Positions 1 through 7,243 of a DNA stretch of 64,000 bases are shown in pieces. Location: contig NZ_CADFEJ010000005.1 in the NCBI RefSeq assembly GCF_902833055.1, forward strand, positions 1-64,000, given 5' to 3'. This DNA is from Burkholderia territorii (GTDB taxonomy: Bacteria; Pseudomonadota; Gammaproteobacteria; Burkholderiales; Burkholderiaceae). How positions within the stretch are numbered: position 1 is the first letter of the stretch; every line of letters begins with the position of its first letter. Both the position numbers and the translations under genes were made by a program. The notes beneath the pieces are model-generated. The model made no database searches and was not told where the DNA came from. It saw nothing but the letters and a program-made list of their open reading frames with translations.

Positions 1-79
1 GGTTGCCTGTGAAGAATCTTGATGATCTTCCACCTTGGGCACTTTGATGCCGTCGGCCCGTGAGGGTCCACCTGCCTAG

Positions 80-105
80 CTCCCACCACCATTCACGGGT
101 GGGAG
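80..105. other. Intergenic hairpin with 8-bp stem
   Basis: Perfect inverted repeat CTCCCACC / GGTGGGAG with a 10-nt loop. No convincing gene lies in positions 1-236. The hairpin resembles the subterminal hairpins seen at ends of IS200/IS605-type elements, but no transposase is visible inside the window, so a mobile-element origin is only a guess. Confidence 0.5.
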
Positions 106-147
106 GCGTTCATATCATTTCTCCTGTGAGCCGCGGCGTGCCTGTGA

Positions 148-179
148 GCCGCACGTAGCCAGATTTGCATACGTGCGGC
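148..179. other. Intergenic hairpin with 10-bp stem
   Basis: Arms GCCGCACGTA and TACGTGCGGC pair perfectly around a 12-nt loop. The element follows a 12-bp direct repeat (CCTGTGAGCCGC at 123-134 and again at 141-152). There is no U-run on either side, so a simple intrinsic terminator is unlikely. It lies just beyond the 3' end of hsp20. Confidence 0.5.
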
Positions 180-236
180 CCCCGCACGCTGATGCAGGTC
201 AACGGATGCCGCGCGGTGCGCGCCGAGGCTGCCCGA

Positions 237-671
237 TCAGCTGATCGTGAGTTTCTTCTGACCGACCGGCGCCTTCTTCGGCAGCGTCAGCGACAGCACG
301 CCATCCTGATACGTTGCCGTCGCGTTCGCATCGTCGATCTCGCCCGACAGCGAGAACGAGCGGCCGATCGCACCGCTGTAGCGCTCGCGCCGGATCACGC
401 GCTCGCCATCCTTCTGCTCGTTGTTGCGCTCGACCTTCGCGTGGATCGATACGGTATTGCCCGTCACCTGGACGTCGATGTCGTCCTTTGCGACGCCGGG
501 CAGTTCCGCGTTGACCGTATATGCCTTGTCGTTTTCGGTAACGTCGATCTTCATCGACGCAAGATCGGGTTCGTCGGCAAGCGCCATGCCGCGCAGCGGC
601 CTGAACAGGCCCTGGAACAGGTCGGAAACGGGTTCCATCGAAAACGGATCGTGGCGGGTCATGTTGCTCAT
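237..671 (-). CDS. Hsp20/alpha-crystallin small heat-shock protein
   Basis: A 144-residue small heat-shock protein, an ATP-independent cytoplasmic holdase that keeps unfolding proteins soluble. The alpha-crystallin domain spans roughly residues 38-144: it opens with the strand around MKIDVTEND, contains the family motif AELPGVAKDDI, and ends near GVLSLTLPKK. The short N-terminal arm (LFQGLFRPL) is typical of bacterial class A proteins. Length is normal and the ATG start is the only sensible one. The gene is monocistronic; an FNR/ANR-type box lies 150 bp upstream with a possible -10 in between, which suggests induction under low oxygen. Confidence 0.93.
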   Translation of the reverse strand: MSNMTRHDPFSMEPVSDLFQGLFRPLRGMALADEPDLASMKIDVTENDKAYTVNAELPGVAKDDIDVQVTGNTVSIHAKVERNNEQKDGERVIRRERYSGAIGRSFSLSGEIDDANATATYQDGVLSLTLPKKAPVGQKKLTIS

Positions 672-821
672 GGTTCGTACTCCTCATGCGGTGACATGCG
701 ACCGGCGCCTTCGTCCCGGCAGCATCGGCCGCGATGAAGATCGGATGGCACGACACCCCGTGTCGCGCATGGGACGAGTGATCGTTCGGAATCCAGCGTA
801 CCTTCACGCGCCGTCGTCCGC

Positions 822-835
822 TTGATGCGCGTCAA
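822..835 (-). promoter_or_regulatory. FNR/ANR-type box upstream of hsp20
   Basis: TTGAT-GCGC-GTCAA, close to the FNR/ANR consensus TTGAT-N4-ATCAA. Its centre (828.5) is 31 bp upstream of the centre of TACGCT (800-795, minus strand), a weak -10 (3 of 6 matches). This is the geometry of a class II FNR promoter, with transcription starting near 787 and a leader of about 115 nt. Confidence 0.6.
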
Positions 836-848
836 GGGCAGCGGTCGA

Positions 849-1124
849 TTACGTACAGAAACGGAAATGGCCGCTGCGGAGCAGGATCGGCCGCCCGCCG
901 ATTTCCTCCAGCAAGCGGCGCGCCGCACGTTCGATGGCGGGACGATGGCGCGCAAAGGCGTCGACGAGATCCGGCTCGCGAGGCGACGCCGCGCTGAAGT
1001 GATCTTCCAGCGCGGCCGAAGTGATCGCGCAGCGCACGCGGCGCCCTTCGACGAGCGCCGGAAAGCTCAGCGCGCAATCGAGGTCGCAATACGTCGGATG
1101 TTCGGCGGGAAACGATATCTGCAT
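849..1124 (-). CDS. DUF1488 family protein
   Basis: A 91-residue protein matching the DUF1488 pattern: an N-terminal strand with an aromatic and proline (ISFPAEHPTY), a central segment where a ligand could bind (RRVRCAITSAALEDHF) and a C-terminal helix beginning at residues 52-70 with R..IE.AA. Its function is unknown. The ATG at 1124 is preceded by AGGTGA; a GTG three codons upstream is an alternative. It lies 41 bp downstream of the uspA-like gene on the same strand and is probably cotranscribed with it. Confidence 0.75.
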   Translation of the reverse strand: MQISFPAEHPTYCDLDCALSFPALVEGRRVRCAITSAALEDHFSAASPREPDLVDAFARHRPAIERAARRLLEEIGGRPILLRSGHFRFCT

Positions 1125-1165
1125 GATGATCACCTGGGCGGGTGGCGTGCCGGGCCGCAGCGGCG

Positions 1166-1639
1166 CTAGGCCACGGCGACCGTGGCTGGCGAGGTATCCT
1201 CGCCGCGCACGAGCAGCACCGGGCAGCTCGATGCGCGAAGGAAGCGTTCGGCGACGCTGCCGAGCACCAGCCGGCGGACACCGCGTCGACCGTGCGTGCC
1301 GACCACGGCCAGATCGATCGAACGATCGACGACGTAGCGCTGCAGGCGCTCCGCGACGTCCTGCCCGAAATCGGTCTCGATGATCTCCGTCTCGCCGTTG
1401 ACTGCGGCGCGCGATATCGCCCGGTCGGCGTCTCGCAAGAGCGCGGCGCCATGGCGACGAATCTCGTCGAGCAACGCTTCGGGCTCCATGCGCGCGCCGT
1501 AGGCGAACAGCGTGGACTTGTCGACGACGAACACGGCAAACAGCCGGGCGCCGCATAACCTGGCCATCCCGAGACCTTCGTCGAGCGCCCGATTCGCGGA
1601 AGGACTGCCGTCCGTGGCAACCATGATATTCGTGTACAT
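1166..1639 (-). CDS. Universal stress protein, UspA family
   Basis: A 157-residue single-domain Usp. The N-terminal strand carries the conserved Asp (IMVATDGS, D10), and the C-terminal nucleotide-binding signature G-2x-G-9x-G-S is intact (starting VGTHGRRG and ending LGS, around residues 114-129). The protein is therefore expected to belong to the ATP-binding Usp subgroup and to act in the cytoplasm during starvation or low oxygen. It heads a probable two-gene operon with the DUF1488 gene. The upstream FNR/ANR-type box (1717-1730) supports anaerobic induction; FNR/ANR-controlled Usp proteins are known in Pseudomonas and Burkholderia. Confidence 0.93.
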   Translation of the reverse strand: MYTNIMVATDGSPSANRALDEGLGMARLCGARLFAVFVVDKSTLFAYGARMEPEALLDEIRRHGAALLRDADRAISRAAVNGETEIIETDFGQDVAERLQRYVVDRSIDLAVVGTHGRRGVRRLVLGSVAERFLRASSCPVLLVRGEDTSPATVAVA

Positions 1640-1716
1640 GCGAGCCTCGCTGATGAATCGACGCGCCGGTGGCGTCCGGATTCGCTTCCATCATCGGCGC
1701 TCGGCGCAAGCGGGCG

Positions 1717-1730
1717 TTGACCGAGGTCAA
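1717..1730 (-). promoter_or_regulatory. FNR/ANR-type box upstream of the uspA-like gene
   Basis: TTGAC-CGAG-GTCAA, a perfectly symmetrical pair of half-sites. The centre is 31 bp from the centre of GATGAT (1695-1690, minus strand; 4 of 6 matches to TATAAT). Predicted transcription start is near 1682, about 43 nt before the start codon. Confidence 0.65.
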
Positions 1731-1746
1731 CGGACTGGAGCCGCTG

Positions 1747-1778
1747 CAAAACCGCCGCCGGAAAAATCCGGCGGCGGT
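1747..1778 (-). terminator. Rho-independent terminator of the lipoprotein gene
   Basis: In the leftward transcript a perfect 12-bp GC-rich stem (ACCGCCGCCGGA / TCCGGCGGCGGT, 1751-1778) closes on a 4-nt loop and is followed by a short U-run (GGTTTTGC). It lies 16 bp past the stop codon of the lipoprotein gene and insulates it from the uspA promoter. Confidence 0.85.
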
Positions 1779-1794
1779 TGACCGGCATCCGCCG

Positions 1795-2232
1795 CTAGCC
1801 CGGCGGATTCTCGTCCGACCGGAAGCCTTGCTCTATTTCCAGGATCTTTCGCGCACACGCATCGTATTGCCATCCCGGGCCGCCGTTGCTGTTGTACATG
1901 CCCTTGCACATCGCCTTGAGCCGGATCACCGAGCCGTCGCCCGATTCCGAGCGTGACGCCCAGATATAGACTTCTCCGGCCAGAAACGCTGGCGCCGTTT
2001 CGATCCGGTCCGCGCTGAATCGCGTGATGCGGGTCGACGAATGGTTCTCGACGTAGCGTCGCGTGCGGCTCCACGCGCGATCGCATTCGGACGGTGTCGA
2101 ACACTGCAGCGATGCGGCCTGCCGCATCGCAAGCAGCCGCGTTTCCATCGTCCTGAACGTCTCGGTTCGCTCCGCCGCCGCACATGCGCCCAGCGCGAGC
2201 AGCACACCCATCGCCAATGCCCGTTGTTTCAT
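1795..2232 (-). CDS. Small secreted lipoprotein of unknown function
   Basis: A 145-residue protein with a lipoprotein signal peptide: MKQRALAMG, a hydrophobic run, then a lipobox LGAC around residue 16. The mature part has four further cysteines that could form disulfides (LQCSTPSEC, AMCKGM, DACARK), so a periplasmic or outer-membrane location is expected. No family was recognised. I chose the ATG at 2232 because it begins the signal peptide; an in-frame extension upstream would bury it. It has its own FNR/ANR-type box and a clear terminator, so it is a single-gene unit of the stress island. Confidence 0.75.
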   Translation of the reverse strand: MKQRALAMGVLLALGACAAAERTETFRTMETRLLAMRQAASLQCSTPSECDRAWSRTRRYVENHSSTRITRFSADRIETAPAFLAGEVYIWASRSESGDGSVIRLKAMCKGMYNSNGGPGWQYDACARKILEIEQGFRSDENPPG

Positions 2233-2326
2233 CGTCAATGCCTCGCCAGGCCGTTCATTGCGCGCAAGGTCGCGCGCTTCAGGGCTGTCATTGGGATCGA
2301 CTGTATTGCTGCCTCGGCGAAAGCGG

Positions 2327-2340
2327 TTGACCTGCGTCAA
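2327..2340 (-). promoter_or_regulatory. FNR/ANR-type box upstream of the lipoprotein gene
   Basis: TTGAC-CTGC-GTCAA. The centre is 31 bp from the centre of TACAGT (2305-2300, minus strand; 4 of 6). Predicted start is near 2292. It forms a back-to-back pair with the box at 2364-2377. Confidence 0.65.
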
Positions 2341-2363
2341 GCGCCTTCTCGCGCGCGCCGTGC

Positions 2364-2377
2364 TTGACCGGCATCAA
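2364..2377 (+). promoter_or_regulatory. FNR/ANR-type box upstream of the kinase-fusion gene
   Basis: TTGAC-CGGC-ATCAA. Read rightward, its centre is 32 bp from TGCAAT (2400-2405; 4 of 6 matches to TATAAT). It would place a transcript start near 2412, 118-136 nt before the likely start codons of the rightward gene. Confidence 0.6.
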
Positions 2378-2547
2378 GCCGGAACGTGCCGGGGTCGGTT
2401 GCAATAGGGTTCGTCGAATCGGTCATGCTTGGCCTGCCAACTGGATCGTGCGGCATCGGGCAGGCGAGAACGCGCGTGCTCGTTTCGAATCCAACCCGCC
2501 GGGTGCGGCAATACGTTCGCGCGCCCCGCATGACCCGTCCGTTCATC

Positions 2548-4209
2548 ATGTCCCGAGTGCCCCATGTCCCGTTCGCGCTGAGGCGCGGAAATGCACGACG
2601 AAAGTCGACGCAATTCGATCGCGCAATGCGCCGGCCCGCTACGTATCCGCACCCCGCGGGCCGGATCGAGCGGATCGAAACCCACCTGTCCGTCGTTTAC
2701 CTGGCCGGACGCTACGCGTACAAGCGCATCAAGCCCGTGCACTTCGCCTTCGTCGATCTCACGCGGCCCGCACAGCGGCGCCGCTGCGCGCTCGCGGAGT
2801 GCGCGCTCAATCGGCGATACGCCGGCGAGCTGTACCTCGGTGTCTGGCCGCTTGTCTCGCACGGCCGGCGATGCGCGTTCGCTGCACCGGTGCCGACCGG
2901 CGGGCACCGGCGCCGGCGCGGGCGGCAGGCGGTGCCGGGCGAATACATGGTGCGCATGCGCCGGTTCGACGCGCAGGCGATGCTGTCGGTTCGCAGCGCA
3001 TCGCGCGATGATGGTCTGTCGGATGCGGATGCCCTCGCCGATACGCTGGCCCGTCATCATCTTCACGCGCCGCGTCGGGCACCGCGCGGCCACCCCGGTA
3101 ACGCGGCGAGCGTCGCGGCCCAGTGCCGGCCGTTGCTCGACAGGCTCGACGTTACGGTGCCCGACGAAGCCGCGCTGCACGCGTGGTATGAGGCCGAGCT
3201 GACCCGCATCGCCCCGCTGCTCGCCGATCGGCATGCGCGCGGTTTCGTGCGCGCATGTCATGGCGATCTGCACCTCGGAAACATCGTGCGCTGGCGGAAC
3301 CGGATCCTGATGTTCGACTGCATCGAATTCGACGACGCGCTGCGCTGGATCGACGTGGCGAGCGATCTCGCGTTCGCGCTGATGGATTTCTCCGCCCACG
3401 GACGCGAGGATTGCGCGCACCGCCTGCTTTCCGGCTGGCTGGCACGCACGGGTGACCATGCGGCCCTGGGTGTGCTGCCGTGCTACTTCGTCTACCGTGC
3501 GCTGATACGCGCGCTGACCGCCCGATTGCGCGGCGACGAAGCGGCGCGCGCGCGTTATCTGCGCATCGCGTCGGCGATGGCTGATGCACGACGCGACGCG
3601 CAGCCGGCGTTGCTGCTGTGTCACGGGGTTTCCGGTTCAGGCAAATCGCTGGCCAGCCGTGCACTGGCCGTGCAACTCGGCGCCATCCGGTTGTCCAGTG
3701 ACGTCGAGCGCAAGCGTCTGGCGGGTACATCGGACAATACGCGCCTGTCGGCCGGTGCCTATTCGGACACGGCGATCGACGCAATTTACGAAAGACTGCT
3801 TTCGGCGGCCCGCGTGGTTCTCGACAGCGGCTACACGGCGATCGTCGATGCGACGTTCCTGCGCCGGCACAACCGCGCGGCGTTCATCGCCCTTGCCGCA
3901 CGGCTCGGCGTGCGCGTCGCGATGCTCGATTTCACCGCGAGCCGTGCGACGCTCGCCGCGCGTGTCTCAGCCCGGGCGGCACACGGACGCGACGCGTCCG
4001 ATGCCGACACCGCCGTGCTGGCCCGGCAGATCGAGCATGCCGACCCGCTGACCGACGCCGAAGCGGCAATCACGATTCGTTTCGACACCGATTGCGATGC
4101 CGTGGCGTACGAAAGCCGTGCGTTCTGGTCGCCGTTGTTGGCCATGCTGCGAACGTCGCTGCATCGTGAACAAAAACACGGAAGCGTCAGACGTCATGAT
4201 CCACCGTAA
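2548..4209 (+). CDS. APH-like/P-loop kinase fusion protein
   Basis: About 553 residues with two kinase-like halves. The N-terminal half has the aminoglycoside-phosphotransferase fold signature HGDLHLGNI and a following Asp in FDCIEFDD. The C-terminal half is an AAA/zeta-type P-loop kinase with Walker A GVSGSGKS and a later DATFLRR segment. Proteins of this two-domain family are widespread next to stress genes; their substrate is unknown. The start is uncertain: ATG codons at 2530, 2548 and 2626 are in frame and none has a good ribosome binding site; the family usually begins 10-25 residues before the YPHP motif, which fits 2548 or 2626. Divergent from the lipoprotein gene and probably FNR/ANR controlled. 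Confidence 0.8.
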   Translation: MSRVPHVPFALRRGNARRKSTQFDRAMRRPATYPHPAGRIERIETHLSVVYLAGRYAYKRIKPVHFAFVDLTRPAQRRRCALAECALNRRYAGELYLGVWPLVSHGRRCAFAAPVPTGGHRRRRGRQAVPGEYMVRMRRFDAQAMLSVRSASRDDGLSDADALADTLARHHLHAPRRAPRGHPGNAASVAAQCRPLLDRLDVTVPDEAALHAWYEAELTRIAPLLADRHARGFVRACHGDLHLGNIVRWRNRILMFDCIEFDDALRWIDVASDLAFALMDFSAHGREDCAHRLLSGWLARTGDHAALGVLPCYFVYRALIRALTARLRGDEAARARYLRIASAMADARRDAQPALLLCHGVSGSGKSLASRALAVQLGAIRLSSDVERKRLAGTSDNTRLSAGAYSDTAIDAIYERLLSAARVVLDSGYTAIVDATFLRRHNRAAFIALAARLGVRVAMLDFTASRATLAARVSARAAHGRDASDADTAVLARQIEHADPLTDAEAAITIRFDTDCDAVAYESRAFWSPLLAMLRTSLHREQKHGSVRRHDPP

Positions 4210-4307
4210 CCGCGCGGTCGCCTGATGTATCGGCTCCGCACGCCTTCAGAAGGGGCATGCGATACAACACCGGACTCCCGGCAATACTACGACCGCTCGG
4301 GCCGTAC

Positions 4308-4799
4308 TCAGCGCTTGATCGATTCTCTTTGAGCCGCGCTCGGCGGCCGCGGTGGCGGGTCGCCACCTTGCAGACGCGCCAGCGCATCGGCGACGCAAAC
4401 TTTCGGGCGAGCGCGCCTCGCACTGATCCACAGCGGCGAGCCCTGCTGCCTGTACCACCTCATGCCGTTGCGATGCGTGATCTGCATCCCTCGGTCGGGA
4501 CACACGCCATCGGCAATGTCCTCGAAGTACAGACGCATCGCCGCGTGCCGGCGCCAGTGCCGTAACGCATCCGGAACGATCCAGCACATCGTCGCGGCCC
4601 ACAGCGCGGCCTCGATCAGCAGCGGCCAGGTGCTCCCCGGCGCCTGTACCGCGAGCCGGCAGACCGCCGTCTCCCATATCGCGCACAGCACCGCGCCGGT
4701 CCAGCACAGGTACAGGACGATATACGGCCGGTGCCGACTCCATCGCCGTGCTTTGCGTGTCGCGCGCTCGATATCGTGCCATGCGTCACGCTCCCTCAT
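4308..4799 (-). CDS. Membrane protein of the VgrG/Tle3 module
   Basis: A 163-residue protein with two hydrophobic segments around residues 25-50 (YIVLYLCWTGAVLCAIW) and 60-80, followed by a cytoplasmic-looking basic tail. No family was recognised. Its ATG overlaps the stop of the upstream gene (ATGA), so it is translationally coupled and is the last gene of the leftward type VI module. The position, after the effector, immunity and PAAR genes, suggests an accessory or second immunity role, but the sequence does not prove it. Confidence 0.65.
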   Translation of the reverse strand: MRERDAWHDIERATRKARRWSRHRPYIVLYLCWTGAVLCAIWETAVCRLAVQAPGSTWPLLIEAALWAATMCWIVPDALRHWRRHAAMRLYFEDIADGVCPDRGMQITHRNGMRWYRQQGSPLWISARRARPKVCVADALARLQGGDPPPRPPSAAQRESIKR

Positions 4800-6208
4800 G
4801 TCCGGGCTCCCATGCGCCACAATTGCCGGTAGAAGTCATCCTCCAGCAGGCGACGCCTCAGCACCGAACCGCCAATCTGGATCAGAAACAGCAGCGCAAA
4901 GCCAGCCAGACACGCCCAGAACCATCCGGTGGAAGCGCTCAAGGCGTTCAGCGCAATCATGATCATGAGAAGGCAGCAGGATCCGCCGACGGTGACAGAC
5001 AGGCTCAGCAAACGCATATAGCCCGCCTCGACGCGAGGCACGGGTGCAAGCTGTGTGCCGACCAGATTCAGCCGCACCTTGTGTGCGTCGGGCGTAGCGA
5101 CCAACTGCGCGCCCTGGCCGTGCGCTACCATTTGCGCCGCGAGCGCCTGGAGCAACAGCGCATTCACCGGCCCCGGCTTGCCGATCGCGCGATCCACATC
5201 GTGCGCCGGCAGTTCCAGCCCCGTCTCCTTGACGGCGCCGAGCGCTGCATGCCGGCCTTGGGGCGGCAGATCGCTCAGCCACACATGCCGGATACGCGTG
5301 CGCGGCGTCTGTTCGGCAGCCAGCAGCGTTTCCAGTGCGTCGAGCACGGAATCGGACGGCATCGAAATCGGGCGAAACAGCCGCGCTTGCGGCCGCAACT
5401 TTCCCTTGAAGCTCTCGACCACGCGCGGCGATGTGACGAGCATCGCCACGGCAGCCTCCGACCAAGCCGGTTCCTCGCCCTCCGAATGCAGCTGACAGGA
5501 CAGCAGGAGCCGGAAATCGGCTTGCCGATTGTCCTGGAACCACGCCTCGATATTCGTCTGCTGCGCACCGAACGGCACCCATTCGAACTGGACGAGGTCG
5601 GGAAGATCCAGCTTCCTCCAGACCGCCCGCAGCTCGGTCAAATCCCCCTTGTCGGTCGACTGCAGGATCACATCGACGGCACGGCGCGGTGCATGACGCG
5701 AGAGGCTGGCCGCGAATGGCGTCACCAGTTGCTCAAGAATCCGTCCGAGCCGCGACCCGCCCACCGAACCGTCGCCGCTCTCTGGCAAGGCCAGAATCTT
5801 GCCAGGGTGCATCGGCACATTGCCTTCCAGTTCCAACAGACGTTCGGCCAGTTCCGGCTCCGGAGTCAACGTGACGCTGTTGACGATTACCACGTGGGCC
5901 TGAGCCCATCGCCGCCACGCAGCCCGCTCGCTGCGGCACATGAAATTCCACCAGTCCACCCGCTCGATCCAATCCTCGTAGCCCGAATAGATCACCCCGC
6001 ACACGGCTCCCGACACCAGCATCGGCAACAGTAGCGCGCGGGCGAAGAAAAGCTCGGACATCACCGGCTTGCCCTGCGGCCAAGTGAGCACCGCAATGAG
6101 AATGCCGCCGATCTGAATGACGACGATGGCGAGCACCGACCACCAGATCGGCGGCGGCTTGCCGTACTGATACTCCTCAACGTTCGAAATCGTCCACGTT
6201 CGGCTCAT
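4796..6208 (-). CDS. Large membrane protein of the VgrG/Tle3 module
   Basis: A 470-residue protein with two N-terminal membrane segments (around WWSVLAIVVIQIGGILIAVL and LLLPMLVSGAVCGVIY), a soluble middle of about 300 residues, and two C-terminal membrane segments (LLMIMIALNAL, ACLAGFALLFLIQIGGSVL). No domain was recognised. It is coupled on both sides by ATGA overlaps, to the PAAR gene upstream and the 163-residue membrane gene downstream. Genes of this size and layout follow PAAR genes in other Burkholderia type VI clusters. Whether it is an effector, a chaperone or an immunity protein is not known. The start at 6208 is set by the overlap. Confidence 0.7.
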   Translation of the reverse strand: MSRTWTISNVEEYQYGKPPPIWWSVLAIVVIQIGGILIAVLTWPQGKPVMSELFFARALLLPMLVSGAVCGVIYSGYEDWIERVDWWNFMCRSERAAWRRWAQAHVVIVNSVTLTPEPELAERLLELEGNVPMHPGKILALPESGDGSVGGSRLGRILEQLVTPFAASLSRHAPRRAVDVILQSTDKGDLTELRAVWRKLDLPDLVQFEWVPFGAQQTNIEAWFQDNRQADFRLLLSCQLHSEGEEPAWSEAAVAMLVTSPRVVESFKGKLRPQARLFRPISMPSDSVLDALETLLAAEQTPRTRIRHVWLSDLPPQGRHAALGAVKETGLELPAHDVDRAIGKPGPVNALLLQALAAQMVAHGQGAQLVATPDAHKVRLNLVGTQLAPVPRVEAGYMRLLSLSVTVGGSCCLLMIMIALNALSASTGWFWACLAGFALLFLIQIGGSVLRRRLLEDDFYRQLWRMGART

Positions 6209-6462
6209 GCGATTTTCATCCCTGTGCTGCGCGCGATCACCTGGCTGCCGCATTGCGTGCGGCACATATGCACGACCCATTTTCGACCGCTCTCGCTGTA
6301 GCCCTCGCCGCATTCGACGATCGGGTTATCGCCGTGCTCCGGGCACGAGACGACGTCGTGCAGCAGGGCAACCTTGCGCCCGTCGAGATCGAATGTAGAC
6401 GACGCGGTCTTGACGACGCCGCCATGCGTCGTTGTATCGCCCAGGCATACGGGTGTTTTCAT
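6205..6462 (-). CDS. PAAR-domain spike-tip protein
   Basis: An 85-residue protein with the PAAR-like start MKTPVCLGDTTTHGG and further cysteine- and histidine-containing turns (SCPEHGD, VECGEGY, MCRTQCG). PAAR proteins form the sharp zinc-binding tip that caps the VgrG trimer of the type VI secretion system. The ATG at 6462 has an AAGAAG ribosome binding site. It sits between the immunity gene and two membrane-protein genes and shares their strand. Confidence 0.85.
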   Translation of the reverse strand: MKTPVCLGDTTTHGGVVKTASSTFDLDGRKVALLHDVVSCPEHGDNPIVECGEGYSESGRKWVVHMCRTQCGSQVIARSTGMKIA

Positions 6463-6502
6463 GATGATGTTCTTCTTTGATGTGTGGTGGACGGGTCGCG
6501 CC

Positions 6503-7243
6503 TCACCGGGGGACGAGCGGTGCGTCCGGATTGGTGGGTTTGATCGATGCGTCGCAGACGATGCGGTCCTGGCCGGACGGTGTTTGCAGCTTTGAAAAAA
6601 TGCCTGGTTGCTTCGATGCCATAAATGTAGAACCATGTATTCCTGGAGGATATGGTTGGCTTAGATCGATATCAGGAACCATCGGATACTCCTTCACATA
6701 AGGATCGCCGTTCTCGTCGCCATAATCGACCTGGGCGAGAAACATCTTGTCGCTTGTGACTATCACCGCGTATCTTTTTGAATCTTCGAAGGCGTTAAAG
6801 CTGTGATTCATATATACCTTCGTAGCGAAGGTTTTCCCGCCGTCTGTTGAGTACCAAAAAGGCACGGCGCAACCCTTTTCGCCGTTACCACAAAAGGCTC
6901 TCGGAGGATAGGCCAGCGGGAAAACAATGTTCGTTCCAGATGGGTCGGCATTAACGATGCGCCCCTGGAAGTTTTCGAACATGCCTCGGCCCAAGTACTT
7001 TCGAATGCCAGCACGGGTGTCGTTGTAGTACGAGTCCCCGTGATAACAGTCCCGATAATGTTCCAGCGTCACAAAGCGGCGGTCATCGATCCGGTAGATG
7101 ATTTGGGGCGGGGAGTCATACGGCAACTCCTTGAGCGTCGAACTCCAAAAATCGCTAAGTCTGAAGGCTGAACGCTGCGGAGGCTGCGCCGTGCACCCCT
7201 GCACGAGAGCCACCAGCGCGATTATGGCAATGACGTGTCTCAT
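6503..7243 (-). CDS. tli3: Tli3-like immunity lipoprotein
   Basis: A 246-residue protein with a signal peptide and a plausible lipobox ending VQGC, followed by a beta-rich soluble domain (FWYSTDGGKTFATKVY looks like a WD/BNR-type repeat strand). Tli3 proteins bind and neutralise cognate Tle3 lipases. Its ATG overlaps the stop of tle3 in a TGATG arrangement and is preceded by a strong GGAGAGGAG, so 7243 is preferred over the ATG at 7258. The gene is visibly richer in A+T than its neighbours, which fits exchange of effector-immunity pairs by transfer. Confidence 0.8.
   Translation of the reverse strand: MRHVIAIIALVALVQGCTAQPPQRSAFRLSDFWSSTLKELPYDSPPQIIYRIDDRRFVTLEHYRDCYHGDSYYNDTRAGIRKYLGRGMFENFQGRIVNADPSGTNIVFPLAYPPRAFCGNGEKGCAVPFWYSTDGGKTFATKVYMNHSFNAFEDSKRYAVIVTSDKMFLAQVDYGDENGDPYVKEYPMVPDIDLSQPYPPGIHGSTFMASKQPGIFSKLQTPSGQDRIVCDASIKPTNPDAPLVPR

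Noticed and set aside
189..202. A sixth FNR/ANR-like box (CTGAT-GCAG-GTCAA)
   Set aside because: One half-site deviates, it lies downstream of hsp20 and no gene start with a suitable -10 is visible in the window; it may serve a gene to the left.
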